Origin: Microvirga pakistanensis
GTDB taxonomy: Bacteria; Pseudomonadota; Alphaproteobacteria; Rhizobiales; Beijerinckiaceae
Direction of reading: 5' to 3'
Assembly: GCF_004458765.1 (NCBI RefSeq)
Contig: NZ_SPJX01000710.1
Coordinates: forward strand, 186,001 to 250,000
Length of the DNA stretch: 64,000 nt
Of this stretch, positions 40,116 to 47,784 are shown one piece after another. How positions within the stretch are numbered: the first letter of the stretch is position 1; each line of letters begins with the position of its first letter. Both the position numbers and the translations under genes were made by a program. The notes beneath the pieces are model-generated. The model worked only from the letters and a program-made list of their open reading frames with translations. It did not search any database and had not been told where the DNA came from.

Positions 40116-41441
40116 ATGCGCTCCGATGACACCATCTTCGCCATCGCCTCCGGCCATGGACGCGCGGCCGTGGCCATCGTCCGGATCAGCGGGCCGCAGA
40201 GCCGGACCGTGATCGAGGTTCTCGGCGGCAGCGTGCCGGAGCCGCGGCATGCGGCCGTGCGCATCCTGCGCGACCCCGGCGCCGGCGAGCCCCTGGACCA
40301 GGCGCTGGTTCTGTGGATGCCGGGGCCGCGCAGCTTCACCGGCGAGGACCAGGCGGAGCTCCATATCCATGGCGGCCTCGCCACGCGGGCGGCGGTGCTG
40401 AAGGCTCTGGGCGCGATCCCCGATTGCCGCCCGGCCGAGGCGGGCGAGTTCACCCGCCGGGCGTTTCTCAACGGGCGCATGGACCTGTCCCAGGTCGAGG
40501 GCCTGGCCGATGTGATCGATGCGGAAACCGAGGCCCAGCGCCGGCAGGCCATGCTCCAGCTCGAAGGCCGCCTCGGCGAGACGACCGAGCGCTGGCGCGA
40601 GGAGATCCTCCAGGCGCTTGCGCTCCTCGAGGCGAGCCTCGACTTCTCCGACGAAGGCGACGTGCCGGAGGATCTGGAGGCCGACATCCTGGCGCGGCTC
40701 GACCGCCTCCACGGCGATATCGGGCAGGCGCTCTCGAACCGCAGCGGCGAGCGCCTGCGGGAGGGCTTTACCGTGGTGCTGGCCGGATCGCCGAATGCCG
40801 GCAAGTCCACCCTGCTCAACGCCCTGGCCCGGAGGGATGTAGCCATCGTCTCCCCCGTGGCCGGAACGACCCGCGACATGATCGAGGTGCATTGCGATCT
40901 CGGCGGGCTTCCGGTGGTCATCGTGGATACGGCGGGCCTGCGGGAGAGCCGCGATGCGATCGAGCAGGAGGGTGTCGCCCGAGCCAGGGCCCGGGCGCAG
41001 GATGCGGATCTCGTGCTCTGGCTCATCCCGCCCGGGGAAGGGGAGACCGAGCCACCGCCGGCCCGGCGGCTTCTGAAGGTCGGCACCAAGGCGGATCTCG
41101 AATGGGCCAATCTCAGCCGGAGCCGCCGCGACTGCGATGTTCTGATCTCAGCCGCGACAGGGGAGGGTCTCCCGGCGCTGATCGCGGCCCTCTCGCGGGA
41201 GGCGGAGTCCGCCCTCGGCCAGGGCGATGCCCTCCTCACCCGGGAGCGCCACCGCCGGGCACTCGAACGCGCCCACCATTCTCTTGCGGCTGGGCGAGGG
41301 CTGTTGGCGGAAGGCGGCCCACTTGAACTGGCCGCCGAGGAGGTGCGCCTCGCCTCGCGGGCGGTGGGGGAAATCACCGGCCGGGTGGATGTGGAGGACG
41401 TGCTGGACCGGCTGTTTTCCAGTTTCTGTATCGGGAAATAG
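40116..41441 (+). CDS. mnmE: tRNA modification GTPase MnmE
   Basis: With MnmG it modifies wobble uridines (cmnm5U34) in tRNA. In order: the N-terminal folate-binding domain (DTIFAIASGHGRAAVAIVRISGP), helical domain, GTPase domain with P-loop AGSPNAGKSTLLNAL near residue 224 and DTAGLRES, and the C-terminal catalytic cysteine in FCIGK. The ATG at 40116 lies 9 bases from AAAAGG; ATG 40110 is too close to it. mnmE, mnmG, rsmG, parA and parB form the usual alphaproteobacterial cluster. Confidence 0.97.
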   Translation: MRSDDTIFAIASGHGRAAVAIVRISGPQSRTVIEVLGGSVPEPRHAAVRILRDPGAGEPLDQALVLWMPGPRSFTGEDQAELHIHGGLATRAAVLKALGAIPDCRPAEAGEFTRRAFLNGRMDLSQVEGLADVIDAETEAQRRQAMLQLEGRLGETTERWREEILQALALLEASLDFSDEGDVPEDLEADILARLDRLHGDIGQALSNRSGERLREGFTVVLAGSPNAGKSTLLNALARRDVAIVSPVAGTTRDMIEVHCDLGGLPVVIVDTAGLRESRDAIEQEGVARARARAQDADLVLWLIPPGEGETEPPPARRLLKVGTKADLEWANLSRSRRDCDVLISAATGEGLPALIAALSREAESALGQGDALLTRERHRRALERAHHSLAAGRGLLAEGGPLELAAEEVRLASRAVGEITGRVDVEDVLDRLFSSFCIGK

Positions 41442-41570
41442 CCTTCGCGGGAGGGGCAGGGCGAATCTGTGACCCTCTGCTGAAATCCTGTTCACGAATC
41501 GCCTGAATGGTGGTGAATCCTCTCTGCACAGCCTGTGGGAACCTTGTGTGAAGCTGGTGGAGAGGCCGAA

Positions 41571-41586
41571 TGTTTCACGTGGAACA
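41571..41586. other. parS centromere site 1
   Basis: TGTTTCACGTGGAACA matches the ParB-binding consensus TGTTNCACGTGNAACA (each half-site matches; the two halves differ at one base). It lies between mnmE and mnmG, 45 bases before the mnmG ATG and about 8.5 kb right of the presumed oriC. Confidence 0.9.
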
Positions 41587-41631
41587 TTTTGCCCTTTTGA
41601 CCTGACCACCGTGAGGTTTTAGACCCCAGGC

Positions 41632-43548
41632 ATGGAGAATTCGGTGAGTCAGATCCCTTCCCTCGACATGTTCGACGTCGTCGTGGTCGGTGGCGGCCAT
41701 GCAGGCGCCGAGGCCGCGGCCGCATCCGCGCGCATGGGCGCCCGGACGGCCCTCGTGACGCATAAGCTCGCCACCATCGGCGCCATGTCCTGCAACCCGG
41801 CCATCGGCGGTCTCGGCAAGGGCCATCTGGTGCGCGAGATCGATGCTCTCGACGGAGCCATGGGCCGTATCGCCGACAGGGCCGGAATCCAGTTCAGGCT
41901 CCTGAATCGCCGCAAGGGTCCCGCCGTGCGCGGCCCCCGCACTCAGGCCGACCGGAAGCTCTACGCCCGGGCCATGCAGGCCGAGCTGATCGGGACCGGG
42001 AACCTTACCATCGTGGAGGGAGAGGCGGACGACCTCCTCGTCCGCGACGGGCGCGTGGCCGGTCTCCGCTTAAGCGACGGGCGCCGGCTCGGTGCGGGGG
42101 CCGTGGTCATCACGACCGGCACCTTCCTGACCGGGCTGATCCATATCGGCGAGAAGAAGATCCCGGCCGGCCGCATGGGCGAACGCCCTTCGCTCGGTCT
42201 CCCCAAAACCTTCGCCCGGCTCGGCTTCACCCTCGGGCGCCTCAAGACCGGTACGCCGCCGCGCCTCGATGGCCGGACCATCGACTGGGCTGGCGTCGAC
42301 AAGCAGGCGGCCGATGACGAGCCGGTGCCGTTCTCCCTGCTGACGGACCGGATCACCACGCCTCAGATCGAATGCGGCATCACCCGCACCACCGCCAAGG
42401 TGCATGACCTGATCCGGGCCAACCTGCACCGCTCCGCCATGTATTCCGGTGATATCCAGGGCACCGGCCCGCGCTATTGCCCCTCCATCGAGGACAAGGT
42501 GGTGCGCTTCGGCGACCGCGACGGGCACCAGATCTTCCTGGAACCGGAGGGGCTCGACGACGTCACGGTCTATCCGAACGGCATTTCGACCTCCCTGCCG
42601 GAGGACGTGCAGCTCGCCTTCCTGAAGCACATTCCGGGCCTCGAACGGGCGCGCATGCTCCAGCCGGCGTATGCCATCGAATACGATTATGTGGACCCCC
42701 GAAACCTGACAGCCGGGCTCGAGACCAAGGCTGTCCGCGGCCTGTTCCTCGCCGGCCAGATCAACGGCACCACGGGTTACGAGGAGGCGGGTGCGCAGGG
42801 CCTCGTGGCGGGCCTCAACGCCGCGCGCCGCGCAGCGGGGCAGGAAAACGTGATCTTCGACCGGGCCGAGTCCTATATCGGCGTCCTGATCGACGATCTG
42901 GTCACCCGCGGTGTAAGCGAGCCCTACCGGATGTTCACCTCCCGGTCGGAATACCGCCTGAGCCTGCGCATCGACAATGTGGATGAGCGCCTGACGGGGA
43001 AGGGCCTGGAGATCGGGTGTGTGGGCACGCGGCGCGAGGCGCATTTCCGGACGGCCCAGGAGGAGATCCGTAGGATTCGCGAGAGGCTTCAGGTTTTGAG
43101 CCTGACGCCGCAGGAAGCGGCGCGACACGGGCTTGGTCTCAACCAGGACGGCCTTCGCCGCAGCGCCTATCAGCTCCTGTCCTATCCGGCGATCGGCTGG
43201 GTCAATCTCGCCCGGGTCTGGCCGGAGCTCGGCTCGGTGTCGCCGCAGGTTCGGGAGCGGCTGGAAACGGACGCGACCTATGCGGTCTATCTCGATCGGC
43301 AGCAGGCGGATATCGCGGCCTATCGCCGGGACGAGGGCATCGTGCTCGAAGAGACGCTCGACTTCCGTGGGCTTCCGGGTCTGTCGAACGAGATCAAGGC
43401 CAAGCTCGATCTCGTTCGCCCCAAGACTCTCGGCCAGGCGGCGCGGATCGAGGGGATCACGCCGGCGGCGCTGACGCTGCTCGCGGCCCATGCCAAGAAA
43501 ACGTCAGGGAAGGCGTCGATCCGTCCTGCCGATCCGGTGGCATCATGA
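41632..43548 (+). CDS. mnmG: tRNA uridine-5-carboxymethylaminomethyl modification enzyme MnmG (GidA)
   Basis: FAD-dependent partner of MnmE. The FAD-binding motif is VVVVGGGHAGAEAAAASARMG near residue 18. Family signatures CNPAIGGLGKGHL and INGTTGYEEAGAQGL are present, and the C-terminal helical domain ends in ITPAALTLLAAH. The length of 638 residues is normal. ATG 41632 is used, but a GTG at 41644 would also serve. Its stop overlaps the rsmG start (ATGA). Confidence 0.97.
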   Translation: MENSVSQIPSLDMFDVVVVGGGHAGAEAAAASARMGARTALVTHKLATIGAMSCNPAIGGLGKGHLVREIDALDGAMGRIADRAGIQFRLLNRRKGPAVRGPRTQADRKLYARAMQAELIGTGNLTIVEGEADDLLVRDGRVAGLRLSDGRRLGAGAVVITTGTFLTGLIHIGEKKIPAGRMGERPSLGLPKTFARLGFTLGRLKTGTPPRLDGRTIDWAGVDKQAADDEPVPFSLLTDRITTPQIECGITRTTAKVHDLIRANLHRSAMYSGDIQGTGPRYCPSIEDKVVRFGDRDGHQIFLEPEGLDDVTVYPNGISTSLPEDVQLAFLKHIPGLERARMLQPAYAIEYDYVDPRNLTAGLETKAVRGLFLAGQINGTTGYEEAGAQGLVAGLNAARRAAGQENVIFDRAESYIGVLIDDLVTRGVSEPYRMFTSRSEYRLSLRIDNVDERLTGKGLEIGCVGTRREAHFRTAQEEIRRIRERLQVLSLTPQEAARHGLGLNQDGLRRSAYQLLSYPAIGWVNLARVWPELGSVSPQVRERLETDATYAVYLDRQQADIAAYRRDEGIVLEETLDFRGLPGLSNEIKAKLDLVRPKTLGQAARIEGITPAALTLLAAHAKKTSGKASIRPADPVAS

Positions 43549-44171
43549 CCAGCTCTGCCCCGTCGCCCGCGGACCTGAATGTTTCACGTGAAACAAGAGA
43601 CAAGCTCAATATCTTGGAGCGCGAGCTTCGCCGCTGGCAGGCCATCAAGAACCTCGTGGGTCCGGCGACCCTCGATCGGATCTGGGACCGCCACATCGTC
43701 GATTCTCTGCAGCTTCTGGACCTCGCTCCCGAGGCGAAGACCTGGGTCGACCTCGGCTCCGGTGCCGGGTTCCCGGGGCTCGTGCTCGCCATCGCCGGGC
43801 AGGAGAGGGGGCTGAAAGTCCATCTCGTGGAAAGTAATTCCCGAAAATGCGCCTTCCTCCGCCAGATCGCCCGTCTCACTGGAGCCTCGGCCATTGTGCA
43901 TGAGGCCCGGTTGGAGGTCGTCATTCCCAGCTTCGTGGGCAAGGCCGACGTGGTCTCCGCGCGGGCTCTCGCCGCCCTGCCTCAGTTGCTGGAATGGACG
44001 GAACCCATGTTGAAAGCGGGGACAATCGGCCTGTTTCCCAAGGGGCGGGATGCCGAGTCCGAATTGACCGAGGCCCGGAAAAGGTGGACATTCAAGGCAG
44101 ATATCCTGCCGAGCCGTACCGATTCCGAGGCCAGGATTCTTCGCATAACTTCCATCGAGAGCCTGACATGA
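43545..44171 (+). CDS. rsmG: 16S rRNA (guanine527-N7)-methyltransferase RsmG (GidB)
   Basis: Methylates G527 of 16S rRNA using SAM. The 208-residue protein has ERELRRWQAIKNLVGPATLDRIWDRHIVDSLQL, the SAM motif VDLGSGAGFPGLVLAI, and HLVESNSRKCAFLRQ. A perfect parS lies within its first codons and encodes NVSRETR. Both ends overlap neighbours by four bases (mnmG and parA). Confidence 0.97.
   Translation: MTSSAPSPADLNVSRETRDKLNILERELRRWQAIKNLVGPATLDRIWDRHIVDSLQLLDLAPEAKTWVDLGSGAGFPGLVLAIAGQERGLKVHLVESNSRKCAFLRQIARLTGASAIVHEARLEVVIPSFVGKADVVSARALAALPQLLEWTEPMLKAGTIGLFPKGRDAESELTEARKRWTFKADILPSRTDSEARILRITSIESLT
43580..43595. other. parS centromere site 2, inside the rsmG coding sequence
   Basis: TGTTTCACGTGAAACA is the perfect palindromic ParB-binding sequence. 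It spans codons 12-17 of rsmG, so it must satisfy both protein coding and ParB binding. It is about 2 kb from parS site 1 and 570 bases upstream of parA. Confidence 0.95.
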
Positions 44172-45007
44172 TGACCGACTCCAGCGAATCCCAAGACGGA
44201 GCGCGTGGTATCAAGCCGCGTATTCTCGTTGTCGCCAACCAAAAGGGCGGCGTCGGGAAGACGACGACGGCCATCAACCTCGGCACGGCTCTGGCGGCCA
44301 TCGGCGAGAGGGTCCTGATCATCGACCTCGATCCGCAGGGCAATGCCTCGACGGGTCTCGGCATCGACCGCAAGAACCGCCCGGTGTCCACCTATCATGT
44401 ACTGGCCGGCGAAGCCTCGCTGTCGGAAAGCATCACCGAGACCGTGGTGCCGGGTCTCTGGCTCGCACCCTCGACTCTCGACCTGCTCGGCATCGAATTG
44501 GAGATCGCCAACGAGCGCAATCGGGCCCACCGTCTCCGCGAGGCGATTCAAGCCTTGACCCTCGATCAGGTAAATGAAGGCTTTACCTATGTTTTAATCG
44601 ATTGCCCGCCTTCTCTCAATCTCCTGACCATCAACGCCTTGACGGCAGCTGACGCGGTTCTGGTGCCGCTCCAATGCGAATTTTTTGCTCTGGAAGGTCT
44701 CAGCCAATTGCTCAAGACCGTGGAGCAGGTCCGTTCCGCTCTCAATCCGAAGCTGTCGATCCATGGCGTCGTGCTCACCATGTTCGACCCCCGCAACAAC
44801 CTGTCGGGGCAGGTGGTGGCCGATGTGCGTGAGTTCATGGGCGACAAGGTCTACGAGACCATGATCCCGCGGAACGTGCGCGTGTCCGAAGCGCCGTCCC
44901 ACGGCAAGCCGGTGCTGCTCTACGACATCAAGTGCACAGGCTCTCAGGCCTACCTCCGTTTGGCATCCGAAATCATTCAGCGCGAGCGCGCCCTGCGCGC
45001 GGCGTAA
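44168..45007 (+). CDS. parA: chromosome-partitioning ATPase ParA
   Basis: The P-loop ATPase that moves ParB-parS complexes. The deviant Walker A is ANQKGGVGKTTTAINLG, and the Walker B-like regions are IIDLDPQGNAST and LIDCPPSLNLLT. The length of 279 residues is typical of chromosomal Soj/ParA. The ATG at 44168 overlaps the rsmG stop; a second ATG follows directly. The frame is open far upstream but lies in rsmG. parB follows 18 bases downstream. Confidence 0.98.
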   Translation: MMTDSSESQDGARGIKPRILVVANQKGGVGKTTTAINLGTALAAIGERVLIIDLDPQGNASTGLGIDRKNRPVSTYHVLAGEASLSESITETVVPGLWLAPSTLDLLGIELEIANERNRAHRLREAIQALTLDQVNEGFTYVLIDCPPSLNLLTINALTAADAVLVPLQCEFFALEGLSQLLKTVEQVRSALNPKLSIHGVVLTMFDPRNNLSGQVVADVREFMGDKVYETMIPRNVRVSEAPSHGKPVLLYDIKCTGSQAYLRLASEIIQRERALRAA

Positions 45008-45025
45008 CAAGAGTTGAGACGAACA

Positions 45026-45904
45026 ATGGCGAAAGAAGCGAAATCGCTCGGCCGCGGCCTGGCCGCGCTGATCGGCGAGGTCGGCGATGAAATCGGCACG
45101 ATCCAAAGCAACAAAAGCGGCGCCCGGAAGGTGCCGGTCGAGTTCCTGCGCGCGAACCCGCGAAACCCGCGCAAGGTCTTCGAGGATGCGGAGCTCGACG
45201 AGCTGACGCAATCCATCAAGGATCGCGGCATCATTCAGCCCATCGTGGTTCGGCCCATCCCGGACAAGAGCGACGTCTACGAGATCGTCGCCGGCGAGCG
45301 TCGCTGGCGCGCCTCGCAGAAGGCGGGTCTGCATGAAGTGCCGGTGGTCATCGTCCATATCGACGACAAGACCTCGCTCGAATACGCCATTCTCGAAAAC
45401 GTCCAGCGCGCCGACCTCAATCCCATCGAAGAGGCTGAGGGCTATGCGCGGCTGATGGCCGAGTTTTCCTATACCCAGGAGAATCTCTCCAGGATCATCG
45501 GCAAGAGCCGCAGCCACATCGCCAACATGATGCGCCTTACCGACCTTCCGGCTCCCGTGAAGAAGCTGCTCGTGGAGCGAAAGCTCTCCGCAGGCCATGG
45601 CCGCGCGCTTCTCGCCGTGAGCGACCCGGTCGCCGTCGCCGAGCAGGTGCTCGACCATGGCCTGAGCGTGCGCCAGGTCGAGGCGATCGCGCAGGCGGAA
45701 AGCGCCGCACCGTCCAGGCTCGAGACGAAATCGGCCAAGCCCAAAATGGAGAAGGATCCCGACACCCGCGCCCTGGAGCAGGTTCTCCAGGACGTCCTGG
45801 GTCTCACCGTCTCCATCGATCACAAGGGCAACGGCGGCGAATTGCGCATACGCTACAAGACCTTGGAGCAACTCGACGGATTGTGCCGACGGCTGAATCC
45901 GTAA
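45026..45904 (+). CDS. parB: chromosome-partitioning protein ParB
   Basis: ParB binds parS, spreads as a CTP-dependent clamp and recruits ParA. The N-terminal region carries LGRGLAALIGE (ParA-interaction) and the CTP motif IVAGERRWRA. The central HTH region contains SYTQENLSRIIGKSRSHIANMMRL, and the C-terminus is the dimerisation domain (GGELRIRYKTLEQLDGLCRRL). ATG 45026 gives 292 residues; a TTG four codons upstream is possible. The cognate sites lie 2.3-4.3 kb upstream of its end. Confidence 0.98.
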   Translation: MAKEAKSLGRGLAALIGEVGDEIGTIQSNKSGARKVPVEFLRANPRNPRKVFEDAELDELTQSIKDRGIIQPIVVRPIPDKSDVYEIVAGERRWRASQKAGLHEVPVVIVHIDDKTSLEYAILENVQRADLNPIEEAEGYARLMAEFSYTQENLSRIIGKSRSHIANMMRLTDLPAPVKKLLVERKLSAGHGRALLAVSDPVAVAEQVLDHGLSVRQVEAIAQAESAAPSRLETKSAKPKMEKDPDTRALEQVLQDVLGLTVSIDHKGNGGELRIRYKTLEQLDGLCRRLNP

Positions 45905-46120
45905 AAACCTGTTTCAGATCAGGATCTTGGCTTTTTGGATATCGCCGACCTCGTCCCGGCCATGACGCAGGTGGTTCACGACGGTGTCCATGTCATCCAC
46001 GGCTTCCCGCAGGACCGGGAAGGGGATCCGCTCCCACACGCCAGCCACGGATTCCCTTCTCCTCCAGCGGCTCTGCCGCTTCCGGCCGGGAATGACACTG
46101 AATGGACGCTCCTGCCAGAT

Positions 46121-47140
46121 TTACCGCCGCGCCATACGCGCGAGGTCGAGGAGAGCCTTGGCGGCAATCGCATCATCGAGGGCCGACAGGCGGCGCGTGT
46201 CCAGGAGGCAGGCCTGGAGGAGGGCGATTGCCGTCTTGAGGCTCTCGCTCGTCCAGCGCTGGAGGTGCCGCTCCACCAGGGGCTTTCTGCGGAAATGCAG
46301 GCTGCGCATGGTTTCCATCACGGCCGGGATGGGTCGCCCTTCCTCCACCGTTTGGCGGGCCGTGAGCAACATGAGAGCATGGCGCAACGCCGCCCCCAGC
46401 AGCACGGAGGCATGAACTCCCTCCGCCGCCAAGCGCCTTGAGCCGATTTCCAGATTCGTGCCGTCTCCGCCGAAAGCGGCGTCCACCACGGCGTCCATCG
46501 CAAGGCTTGAGACGTCGCTCATGATGGCGTCGACGTCCTCAAGGGTGATTTCGCGCTTTCCATGCGCGTAGAGCATGAGCTTCGCGAGTTCGCCCCGCGT
46601 CGCCAGGCGATCGCCGCCGAGGCTCGCGATCAGCGCCGCACGGGCCTCGCGCCCGATCGCAAAGCCGCCGTTCTTCAACGTTTCGTCCACGACGGCCCCG
46701 AGATCGCGGCCCGTATCGGCATAGCAGGGCAGGGCAAGCGCCTTCTGCGAGCGTTCGCAAAGGGTGCGCAAGGGGGACGATTTCTGCAGATCGCCGCCTT
46801 CGATGACGATGACAGTGTCCTGCAGGTCGCCCTTGAGCACGGCATCGACCGCGGGGGCGATGTTGCGCGACGTGGATTTGACCCAGATGGCGCGCTTCCC
46901 GCCGAACAGGCCCATGGTGCCGGCCTCGTCCGCGAGGCGGGCCGGATCCGAGGCGATGTCGTCGCCGTCGATGCGGATGAGCTGGAACGGGTCGGAGGGA
47001 TCGTCCACCGCGCGCTCCGCGACGGCGCGGGCGCGCTCGTTGATCAGGCCCATGTCGGGTCCGTAGAACAGATACACGCCGATCCGCGGGTCGGGCCGCC
47101 GCAGCGCCCCTTCCACGTCGCCGGCCTTGACGGCGACCAT
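46121..47140 (-). CDS. holA: DNA polymerase III subunit delta
   Basis: Delta opens the sliding clamp within the clamp loader. The 339-residue protein matches HolA: VYLFYGPDMGLINERARAVAERAV, FGGKRAIWVKS, and the C-terminal collar domain (LDTRRLSALDDAIAAKALLDLARMARR). It is the third gene of leuS-lptE-holA, a typical alphaproteobacterial order. The 216-base gap to parB holds diverged gap-repeat DNA and no gene that I can support. Confidence 0.95.
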   Translation of the reverse strand: MVAVKAGDVEGALRRPDPRIGVYLFYGPDMGLINERARAVAERAVDDPSDPFQLIRIDGDDIASDPARLADEAGTMGLFGGKRAIWVKSTSRNIAPAVDAVLKGDLQDTVIVIEGGDLQKSSPLRTLCERSQKALALPCYADTGRDLGAVVDETLKNGGFAIGREARAALIASLGGDRLATRGELAKLMLYAHGKREITLEDVDAIMSDVSSLAMDAVVDAAFGGDGTNLEIGSRRLAAEGVHASVLLGAALRHALMLLTARQTVEEGRPIPAVMETMRSLHFRRKPLVERHLQRWTSESLKTAIALLQACLLDTRRLSALDDAIAAKALLDLARMARR

Positions 47141-47235
47141 GTCAGAACATCCCTCTTAAAGGGGGAAGATGTTCTAAGTTCTTGAAAAGACGCATTTTCT
47201 TTCGCAAAACCGGACCCACTTTTGCGGAAAATGCT

Positions 47236-47784
47236 TCAGCTGCCAGCAGAGAGCGTCGCCGCCAGACGGGTTTTGATCTGTTCCGCCAGGACCCTGGCGA
47301 GCCTGATCTCCGCATCGCGGCCCGCGCGCACGGTGGCAAAACGCTGCTGATAGCGGTCGTAGCTCGTCGAGGAGGTCGCCGAGCCTTGGGTATAAACCCG
47401 GGTCCCGTCGAGGCTCGTCAGTGTGTAGGTGACCGTCCCGCCCACGATGGCCGAGGTCGCACGCCCCGTCTCCGTATCGACGATAGGGGTGGAGAGCGAG
47501 CGGGCGAGGGCGAGTTTCAGCACGTAGCGTTTCGGCGTCTCCGAGCCGGAGCCGTTCAGGGCGTAGATCAGCTCGCTGCGCAGATAATGTCCCATCACCG
47601 CTTGGCTGTCCGGCCAGGCGATCTCGGGAACGTCGATGGAAGCCAGGACCGTCTGGAGCGATTCGCCGGAGGCCGTGGGCCCGTAGAGCGGCTTGAAGCA
47701 GGCGGTCAGGCCGAGGGAAAGGCCGGCCGTGAGGCCCGCGACGCGGGCGATGCGGGCCATGCTCTTCAGATTAAACGACGACAT
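47236..47784 (-). CDS. lptE: LPS-assembly lipoprotein LptE
   Basis: LptE plugs the LptD barrel in the outer membrane for LPS insertion. The 182-residue product carries a lipoprotein signal (VAGLTAGLSLGLTAC, lipobox Cys) followed by FKPLYGPTASG, typical for alphaproteobacterial LptE. ATG 47784 overlaps the leuS stop by 14 bases; ATG 47760 would leave a cleaner signal peptide. Its place between leuS and holA supports the call. Confidence 0.9.
   Translation of the reverse strand: MSSFNLKSMARIARVAGLTAGLSLGLTACFKPLYGPTASGESLQTVLASIDVPEIAWPDSQAVMGHYLRSELIYALNGSGSETPKRYVLKLALARSLSTPIVDTETGRATSAIVGGTVTYTLTSLDGTRVYTQGSATSSTSYDRYQQRFATVRAGRDAEIRLARVLAEQIKTRLAATLSAGS

Noticed and set aside
45905..46441. 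Possible small genes after parB
   Set aside because: The frames overlap holA and resemble translations of the diverged gap repeat; no start context or family likeness.
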